NCBI GenBank assembly: GCA_022791835.1 | Contig: JAAVZW010000064.1 | Coordinates: 78,336-116,890, forward strand | DNA length: 38,555 nucleotides | Direction: 5' to 3' | Source of the DNA: Clostridia bacterium | GTDB lineage: Bacteria > Bacillota > Clostridia > TANB77 > CAG-508 | Shown: piece by piece, positions 9,062-19,300 of the stretch | Numbering within the stretch: the first letter of the stretch is position 1 | How the letters are laid out: each line of letters begins with the position of its first letter | Made by a program: the position numbers and the translations under genes | Notes under the pieces: generated by a model | The model's database searches: none | What the model was told of the DNA's origin: nothing | What the model saw: the letters and a program-made list of their open reading frames with translations, nothing else

Positions 9062-10306
9062 ATGACAAAGAAGCTAAAGAAAAAGGTCAAAAAAATAACA
9101 TTAACTATGGCAGGTAGTTTGCTTAGTATTATTGCAGTAAGTGCAATAGGTACTAGGCTATTAACCATGCCAAAAGCAGAATCAGACCAAACTTTAGCAA
9201 TATCAGCAGAGAGTACAAATAATACATATGCAGGAGAAGTAGAAATAATTGCAGGAAGTAATGATAGAACATCAGAATTATCAGAAGATATAAATATTGC
9301 AGAAGATGGAGCAATCCTTTGCAACAGTATAATACAAGGAGCAAGAGATAACGACTTGCCAGATGGAAAATATATTTTTAGAGTTGAAGGAAAAGTAGGA
9401 ACAACAGTAGAAACAAAAGACTATGCAGTAGAATTAATAAACTTTAGAGAAGATGTAAGATACTCACTAGATGAAGGACAAACAGCAAAAACAATCAGCT
9501 TAGGAGACACAACAAAAGAATACAAAACCCTAATAGTAAAATATCATAAAAATCTAACTATAGACGAAGGAGTAACAGTAACAGCAACAAATGTATCAAA
9601 CCTAACATATAAAAAAGGAATGTACCTATGTGTAATGGGAGATTTAGTAAACAATGGAACAATATCAATGACAGCAAGAGGTACATACAATGTTACAGGA
9701 GAAAATGTATTCCTTTGGAAAGACAAAAATGGAAATTATGAATACATTCCAGCAAATGGAGCAAATGGAATACCTGCAAGTAGTAACAAAGGAGGAAGAG
9801 TAACTGGTAAAAAAGGAAATAATGGAATAAACAGAGGAACAGGCTCAGGTGGACAAGGTGGGCTTATACATAATGGACTAGGTGGCTCTACAAATAGTTG
9901 GATAGGATCAAGTACAGGAGGAACATCATATTCAGGAGGAAATGGATCAGGTGGTGTTATCAACACTAATGGACCAGCAAATTCGGTATCATCAACACAA
10001 GCGAGTGCTAATCGTGGTGGAAATGCATATGCTTATAATTCTGGTGGTTGGGTAGATTGGTTTGCAGGAGGAGGAGCAGGAATAACTGGAGGAAATAGTG
10101 CATATTATGGAAACTCTACATCAGTAGGTACAGACTCAACAGGAAAAAACGGAACAGGCGGATTATTAGTACTTTATGCAGGCAATTTAACAAATGATGG
10201 CAAAATAGAATCAAATGGTTCTAATGGGGCAGGTGCAAATAGATCATTTGGTAGTAGCTATGGAGGAGCAACAGGAGGTGGAGGCTCTCGGTCGGAGGAT
10301 CAGTAA
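9062..10306 (+). CDS. Protein A, segment 1: signal peptide, leader module, Gly-rich domain I
   Basis: Start ATG 9062 follows AAGGAG by 6 nt. The N-terminus MTKKLKKKVKKI plus a hydrophobic stretch (MAGSLLSIIAVSAI) is an export signal. About residues 75-230 form the leader module that recurs in A and B (LPDGKYIFRV, DTTKEYKTLIVKYHKNLTI, KKGMYLCVMGDLVNNGTI, MTARGTYN). Gly-rich repeats follow (GGTSYSGGNGSGG, GTGGLLVLYAGNLTNDGKI). Read conventionally, the frame leaves the family sequence at CGG 10289 and stops at 10304-10306 after five non-homologous codons; skipping C restores GGGSVNIF, the motif seen in all other Gly-rich modules. Confidence 0.8.
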   Translation: MTKKLKKKVKKITLTMAGSLLSIIAVSAIGTRLLTMPKAESDQTLAISAESTNNTYAGEVEIIAGSNDRTSELSEDINIAEDGAILCNSIIQGARDNDLPDGKYIFRVEGKVGTTVETKDYAVELINFREDVRYSLDEGQTAKTISLGDTTKEYKTLIVKYHKNLTIDEGVTVTATNVSNLTYKKGMYLCVMGDLVNNGTISMTARGTYNVTGENVFLWKDKNGNYEYIPANGANGIPASSNKGGRVTGKKGNNGINRGTGSGGQGGLIHNGLGGSTNSWIGSSTGGTSYSGGNGSGGVINTNGPANSVSSTQASANRGGNAYAYNSGGWVDWFAGGGAGITGGNSAYYGNSTSVGTDSTGKNGTGGLLVLYAGNLTNDGKIESNGSNGAGANRSFGSSYGGATGGGGSRSEDQ

Positions 10307-13300
10307 ATATCTTTTACAGTAAAGCAACAAATCTAGGAGCTATTATAGCAAAGCGGTGGATTAGGACGGAGATGTATCTAAATGTACAAATACAAACCAT
10401 GGACTAATGAATGGTGGTGCAGGAGGAGATGGAAGCGTAACAGTCAATAATATAGCACCAGAACTAAATTATGAAGAAAAAGAAATAATCCTTCAACCAA
10501 ATGAAACATACCAAATAGACTTAAATAAACTAGGACTAGTAAATAAAAATCCATTACAAGAATATGATACATATGGAGATATAGCTTATGAAATATTAGA
10601 TACAAATATAGCAGAGATAGATGCATTAAGAATAATAACAGCAAAAACAGAAGGACATACAAAACTAAAAATTACAGATACAACACATAACATAGAAACA
10701 TACATATACATCAAAGTAAATCAAGGCACAGTACCACAAATTGCAACAGGAACAAACTTTACAATAGCACTAAAGAAAAACGGCACAGTATGGAGCTATG
10801 GAAAAGGAGACTTAGGAGAACTAGGGACAGGTAAAAATGATGATACAAATATACCAGAAAAAATAGAAAATTTATCAAATATAGCACAAATATCAGCAGG
10901 AAATAGTCATGTAGTAGCGTTATCCGAAACAGGAGAAATCTACACATGGGGACTAAACTCAAAAGGACAATTAGGAAATGGAGAAAACAAGAACTATAAT
11001 ACACCAGTAAAAGTAGACGGATTAAAAAATATAATAAAAGTAAATGCATATAAAGACATAAGCTTAGCGCTAGATAAAGATGGAAAAGTATATATATGGG
11101 GAGAAGGCTACTCGAGTTTTCCAATGAAATTAGTAACACAAAATAAATTTGCAGACATATCAGGAGACTTGTTACTAAGTACAGAAGGATTTATATATAA
11201 CATAGAAGACCTAGAAAATAGAGCAAATGAACTAACACAAATATCTAAAATAAGCAAAGGAACAGAACATGCCATAGCACTATCAGTATATGGATATGCA
11301 TATACATTCGGAAAAGATAGTGGAAATGGAGAACTAATAAAAAGGGAAACAATAACTGAACATATAGCAAAAAATGTATATGAAATAGTCGCAGGAGAAT
11401 ATACGACTTTTGTAAAATTAGAAACAGATGAAGTCCTAAGAGCAGGACATAATGCAAATGGAAAAATAGGTTTAGGAAGTATAGCAAATACAGATAAGCT
11501 AACAAAAATCGATATAGGCAAAAAAATAGAAGTAATATCAAGAGGATTAAGCAAACACACAGGAATAGCGAGTGAAGAAGGCACAGTATACATGACAGGA
11601 ACAGGCACAAAAGGAGAACTCGGAAATGAACAAAATATAAACTTAACCACATATACCAAAATAGGTAAGAATGAATTAGAAGTAGAAAAAGACACATATT
11701 ACATGGACATAGGAGAGACACAAGAAATAAAAAGTATATTAAAAAACGCCTTTAATTTAAAAATAGATGGACAAGACGAAGAAAAAACAAACTTTACATA
11801 CGAAATAGCAGATACAGAAAAATTTAGCATAAACAATACAAATGAAGTTACAGCATTGGATTATGGCAAAACTAAATTAGAAATAACTCACAAAATAACA
11901 GGAATAAGTAGAGAAGTAACACTAAAAGTTATAAAGAAAATGAATGATATAATCCAAGGCATAAGAGACAGTAATTTAAGTGATGGAGAGTATGAAATAC
12001 TTGTAAATGATGAAATATATAATATAGAACTATACAACTATTATGAAGATGTGACATACACAAAAGATCAAGGAGAAATACAACTAGGAAATGACACACC
12101 AGACCAAACAATGCTAGTTGTAAAATATCATAAAAATCTAACAATAGAAGAAGGAGTAAAACTAACAGCCGAAACACGCAAAAAAGGTATGTATATATGT
12201 GTACTAGGAGATATTGTAAACCAAGGCGAAATAACAATGTCAAAAAAACGGAGCATCAGTAGAAGAAGGACAAAATGTATATTTGTGGAAAAATATTGAT
12301 GATACTTATGAATATGTACCAAAAGATGGAGCAAGTGGAAAAGATGCTTTTCAGCCATATTATTCTGGACCTGGTATTGCAAAAGGAGTATATGGAAATA
12401 GTGGAAATGGTAGACAAACAGGTTCAGGAGGACAAGGAGCCTCAATTATAAATGGACTTAGAGGTTCAGCAGGCAGCTGGATGGGTGCATCAACAGGAGG
12501 AAATTCATATTCAGGAGGAAATGGTTCAGGAGGAATAATAATTACAAATGCACCAGCAGTTGGACCAGAATTGACAGAAGCTACACGAGAGAAAGGTGGA
12601 AGCGCATATGCATATGACATAAATGCCAATGCATGTTGGTTTGCAGGAGGAGGAGCCGGAATAACAGGAGGAAATAGTAGCTACCATAATAAAAATAGTG
12701 CAAATACAGATACAAAGGGAGAAGATGGCACACGGTGGACTTTTGATGGTATATAGTGACACTCTAACAAACTTTGGTAAAATTTCTTCAGAAGGCTCAA
12801 AAGGAGCAGGAGCTAATGCAAATACAGTCTTTGCAAATACATGGAGAGGATCAGCAGGAGGAGGAGGCTCTGGACGGAGGAAGTGTAAATATATTTACCA
12901 ATTATGTGATAAATGCAGGAAATTTAACAGCAAAACGGTGGCGAAGGTGGAAATGTAGAAAAATGCCAAAATAATAACCATGGAGCAATGAATGGAGGAA
13001 ATGGCGGAGACGGAACAATAACAATAAATGAACTAGGTTCAGTACTAAACTATCCAGAGAAAGAGATAACAATACAAAAAGGAGAAAACTATGTAATTGA
13101 ACAAGACAAAATTAGTTATACAAAACTAAATGAAATGCAAACAAATAGTATAACTATAGGAAATATAATATATGAACTAATAGAAGGACAAAATATAACT
13201 GTAGACCAATCTGGAAATGTAATAACTGCAAACATAGGAACAGCAAAAGTAAAAATAACAGATGAAACTAATGGGTATAGTACATATTTAATAATAAATG

Positions 13301-16300
13301 TAATAGACAACATTGCAAAGGCAGACCTAAAGAACGGAGCAAACCACACAGTAGCACTAAAAGAAAATGGAACAGTATGGCAAACAGGAGTAGACACCGA
13401 AATAAACTTACCAATACAGCTAGAAAAAGAATCAGGAGGAGACCTAGAAAACATCATAAAAATAGATGCAGGAGAAAATACAGGAATAGCATTAGATAAA
13501 GACGGAAATGTATATACATGGGAAAAAACAACAAAAGCTAAAAAAGTAGAAGGAATAAGCAACATAAGAGCAGTGAGTGCTAAAGGAGAAACATTTTTTG
13601 CAGTAAATAAAGACGGAAAAGTGTATAAATGGGGAGATAGTAAAAGCGGAATAGAAGAAATAACTTCAAAGCTAAGATACATAGATACAAATGGAGAACT
13701 ATTAATTGGTGAAGATGGAAGAATATATAAAATATCAGCTCCAGAAGAGCCAGTACAATTTTTAAAAAATATATGTGAAATCTCAGAAGGTAAGGACCAT
13801 AGTTTATTTAGAACACTTGAAGATAAAACATATAGTATAGGAATAGGAAACTTAGGACAGCTAGGAAATGGAATTTTCGAAAATAGAAAATATCCAGCAT
13901 TAGTAAGAACCTCAGAAAAACCACTAGAACGGAATACGAGACATATCAGCAGGAGATATGGTAAGCATAGCAGTAGATAAGTTAGGAATAGTATATGCAT
14001 GGGGAGACAATACAAATAAGAAATTAGGCATAGAAGAAGTAAAAACAGCAAATCCAGTAGAACTAATAAAAGTACAAGACAAAGCAGGAAATGAACTTCC
14101 TCTAAAAAAGATGGAAATTGTAGCAACATATAAAGACCATTCATGTATATCAGATGAAGAAGGCTCAGTATACACAGTTCGGACTAAACACAAGTGGAGA
14201 ATTAGGAACAGGAGATATAAACTCAAGAGAAACCTTTACAAAAATAGACCAAAAAGAAACAAAAATACTACCAGAAGAAATAAATCTCCCAGTAAGCACA
14301 AGTAAAGATATAGTTATAGAATTATGTAATTCATTCAACCTAAAAACAGATATAGCAAAAGGTGCAGAAACTAAAGTAGAAACGCGAAATGGAAAAGAAG
14401 TATTAATAGAAAAATATGAAAATGTAGATAATAGTTTAGTCACAAACATAAAGAAAGCACAACCAAACTACAAAATCACAGGAGAAAAAATAGGAAGAAC
14501 CTGTATAGAGACAGAAAATCAAGACTCTAACAGTAAAAATACTTGGATAAATGTAATATCAGACGAAAACGCGAAAGCATCAGCAAAAGTAGTAAATGGA
14601 AACGGATTTACAGTGACACTACGTTCAGATGGTACAATATGGTCATTTGGTACACTAAATGGACAAAATGTACCAGCCATAATAAAAACAAAGGAAGAGA
14701 TAATAGATATATCAAGTGGATATGGACATATCATATTCCTTGGAAAATCAGGAAAAGTGTATACACTTGGTATAAATACGCATGGACAGTTGGGAACAGG
14801 AAATAGTACAACCTATTATAACCCAGTAGAACTAGGACTAAAGGATATAGTAAGTATAACAGCAATACAAGACACATCATTTGCGGAAGACAAAGACGGA
14901 AAGATTTACGCATGGGGAAATGGATATACAAAAATCCCTCAAGAGACAAATGTAGAATATGATTTTGAAAGTAGAATAGGAGAAAAAGTAGAACAAATCT
15001 CAGTAGGTTCAGAATGTATATTAATACTTGGAAAATCAGGAAGAGCTTACAAATATAGCGAAGGAACAGTAACCTCAATAAAGACAGATTCGAATATAGT
15101 ATTAGAAGAAATAAAAGAAATCTCAGCAGGATATAGATATGCAGTGTTTGTAACAAAACAGGGCAAAGTGTATATGATAGGAGATAATGATTACGAAAAA
15201 CTAGGTGTATCAAATGATTTCGAAGAAGGTGGAATACAAGAAAGCGAATATGCAATATTAAAAGAAGAAATGCAAAATATAGAAAGAATAACAGCAGGAT
15301 ATAACCACACAGCAGTATATGATAAAGACGGAAATGTTTACACATGGGGAAAGGGAGAAAATGGAGAACTAGGAAATGGCGAAAACTTCAGTAGCAAAGA
15401 GGCAAAACTAGTAGGACAAAACCTTGTACAAGCAAACACACTAGGACTAACGCTAGAAAAGGGAGAAAACTTTGATATACAAGCTAATATAGACTACTTT
15501 AACCTATTTATAGACAAAACAAGTCAAGTAGAATATAGTGTACAAGACACAGACTTAGCAACTATAGACATAAATACAGGCAAATTAACAACAACACTAG
15601 CAGGAAGAACTACAATAATAGCAAGAGAAGTAGGAACAAATAAAAAATGTATTATTCCACTTAGAATACTAGAAAATAGCCAAATAGAACCAATGGCAGA
15701 AACATCTGGAAATCACACAATAATGCTAAAAGCAAATGGAACAGTATGGACATTTGGTATAGGAAAAAATGGAGAACTAGGAAATGGCAAAAACGAAATA
15801 TCAGATGAACCAGTACAAGTCATATTCCCAGAAGGAACAAAAATAATTCAAGTAGCTTGCGGGGAAAAACACAATTTAGCATTAGATAGTGAAGGAAATG
15901 TTTGGTCATGGGGAACAGCTACACATGGGGAATTAGGAAGTACAGTTCAAGTAGCAAGCACTCCAAGCAAAATAACCAATTTAACTAACATCAGAAAAAT
16001 AGCATGTGGAGCACATACCTCATATGCAGTAACGGAAAAAGGCGAAGTATACAGTTTCGGACTAAATGAAAACGGAGAAGGAGGAATAGGCAGTTACACA
16101 AGCAGTATACAAGTAACAAAGGTCAAAAATTTAATAGGCATAATAGATATAAAAGCAGGCAAAAACCATGTAATAGCACTTAAAAACACAGGAGAAGTAT
16201 ATGCATCAGGGTCAAATATATATGGAGAACTAGGAAGAAATTCAGCAACAACAAGAAAAACAAAAGAATTTATAAAAGTACCAAATCTAAGTGATATTGT

Positions 16301-19300
16301 AATGATAGGAGCAGGAGATACACATAGTATGGCACTAAACCTAGACGGAAATGTATGGACATGGGGTTCAAACATATATAAAGAGCTAGGATTAAATAGT
16401 ATAGCAACATCAGTACAAACACCAACAAAAGTAGATAATCTTCAAAATATAAGATACATAGACGGAGGAAAAGGCACAAGCATAGCAATAGATAAACAAG
16501 GAAATACTTATACATGCGGACTAAACCAAAACGGAGAGCTAGGACTAGGAACGAACCAAGATGCAGTAACCTTTAAGCAAGTACCTAATATATCAAATGC
16601 CATTTATGCTTCAACAGGAAATACTTACACAGTACTAGTAAAAGTAGATGGGTCAGTGTGGGGAACAGGAGATTACGCACATGGAGATGAAGAAATAAAA
16701 AGCAAAACAAAAGGAAACACATTTATACAAATAGGAAATGAAGAAACAGGACTTCAAGAAACAGAAATAACACTAAAAGCAGGAGAAAGCAAAAATATCA
16801 CATCAGAATGCGCATATGAATTTAATCTAATATACGAAAATGCAAACTTTAAAGATAGCTTAACATATAACACATTAAAACAAGAAATAGCAGAAGTAGA
16901 TAATGTAGGAGTAGTAACAGGAATAAGAGTAGGAACAACAAGAGTAAATGCATTATCAGCAACATTTGGAAAAACATATAGTGTACTTGTAAAAGTAATT
17001 CCACAAGATGCAGTAATAGCCCCAAAAGTAGAAGGAGGAGATAACTTCGGAGCAATCGTAAAAGCAGACGGAAATATTTATACTTTTGGATATAATGGAG
17101 ATGGAAGGCTAGCTCTACAAAACTATGAGACTAAAGACATACCAACAAAAGTAGACATGCAATCAGTATTTAAAGACATATCACTAGGAGAAAACTTTAT
17201 AATAGCAATGCGACAAGATGGCACAGTATGGGCAAGTGGAAACAATAAAAAAGGACAATTAGGAGACGGAACTACTAAAAATAATAATAGACTAACAGAA
17301 GTAAAAGGCATAAAAGACGCAGTAAAGATATCAGCAGGCCGAGACTTTGCACAAATACTAGACAGTTATGGAAATATATATCAAATAGGTGGAGGATATA
17401 CAAATCCAGTACAAGTAAAAAAGATAAGTGGAAAAGTAGTAGACATAAGCTGTGGAGTAAATCAAAGTACATATGTAACTTCAAATGGTAAGGTATTTGG
17501 CTATGGAGACATTTTAAATGGAGAAATGCCAAACATAGAAACAGCAGTAAAATCAGTATGCACACAAAACAGTATAATAGTACTAACCTCAAATGGAGAA
17601 GTACATGAATATACCAATAATACATTAACACAAATAAACATACCGAAAGTAATAATAGACCTAAAAGCAACAGAAAACATAGTTATATATCAAACAGTAG
17701 ATGAAGAAACATATATCGGCACACAAAAAGTAATAACTTATGGAGAAAATACCTTTGGAGTAGGCGTAGGAACCACAAATACATACATAATAGAAAACAC
17801 AGGAGAAGTATATGCGGCTGGCACAAACACCTATGGAAGCATTGGAAATGGCACAAGAGACGACAGCACAGAACACACATTAGTAGGAGACAGAAATGTA
17901 AAAATAGACCCACTAAACAAAACAATGACAATAGGAGAAACAGAAAACATAACCCTAAAAGGTCAACAATTCAACGTATTCGGAGACACAGACATAATAA
18001 ATGACTACGAATTAGAAATAGACGATGACACCATTGTAGGGGCACACAGTGTGCGTCCGCCAGGAGAAAACGTGACCTTAGAAATAACATTAACAGCTCT
18101 ATCAGAAGGAATCGCAAACATGACAATAACAGACACTGTAACAGGAAGAAAAGTAACATTCAAAAGAAAAGTAGAAAGAGAACTAACAGACGACATAAGC
18201 ATAAAAGAAATCACAGCAACCTCAAAAATGCCAGATGGAAGCCTACAAGAAGTAACAGCAAAACTAATAGGCGGAGCAACCATGACATATGAAGTCACAG
18301 TAAACAACCTAACAGACATATCAAAAATAAAAGCAACCCTAAACGAGCTAGAAAGTGAAGTAAGCGTAGACGGAAATGCATATAAAAAACTGCAAAATGA
18401 AAAAGACATAACACTTACAGACGACATAACAGAAATAAAAATACACGTAAAATCAGAAAAGGGAACAATAGCAGAATACACGCTTATTATTAGAAAAGAA
18501 GAAGTACCATGGGAACCACCAGAAATCAACATAGTAGAAATATATGCACAAAGTGGAGACAAAATATATAAAGCAAAAAAAGTTGTAGACGAAAATTATG
18601 AAGTAAGAGTTCCATATGAACTAACAGAAGTAGACGTAACAGCAATCACAGAATACATAAAAGATAAAGTACAAATAGGAAACACAGGAATTTTTGTCGT
18701 AAATAAAGACACACAAAAAGTAACACTAGAAGGTGGAACAACAGAAGTACCAATAAAACTACAATCAGAAGATGGAACAGTAGAAACTGAATGTAATCTA
18801 ACAATAGTAAAAATGTCTGATAATGCAAACTTAGAAAAAGTAGAAGTAGATGGAGAAGAAGCAGCTCTTGGAGCAGACGGAAAATACCACTACATGATGA
18901 CACAAGCAAAAACAAGTGTAGCCGTAAAAGCAATATCAGAACAAAAAGCACCTGCTGAAACATACGTAACAATAGACAACAGCGGATATGAGCTATATGA
19001 AAAAGAAAAAACTACAAACATAACAGCAAAACAAACAGAGGTAACAATAAAAGTAAAAGCAGAAAATGGCAACATAGAAACCTACACACTAATCATAGAA
19101 GGTCTGCCAGACGATACAACTATAAAAGAAGTAGTAATAAATGGGGAAAAGGCTACATACATAGAAGGCAAAAACCGCTATGAAATAAGAAGTGCAGATA
19201 CAAGCTATGACATAGAAGTAACACTAAATGATATACTTGCAACACTTAAACTAGGAACAAATGCAGAAGTGGCAGGAAGCGACCAAATAACAATAACTAA

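Noticed and set aside
10407-10409. ATG codons at 10407, 12283, 12988, 14154, 26614, 27857 and 30873 as true gene starts
   Set aside because: None has a convincing ribosome binding site at normal spacing, each lies inside a conserved domain, and the homologous sequence continues upstream of each in the shift-corrected frame.
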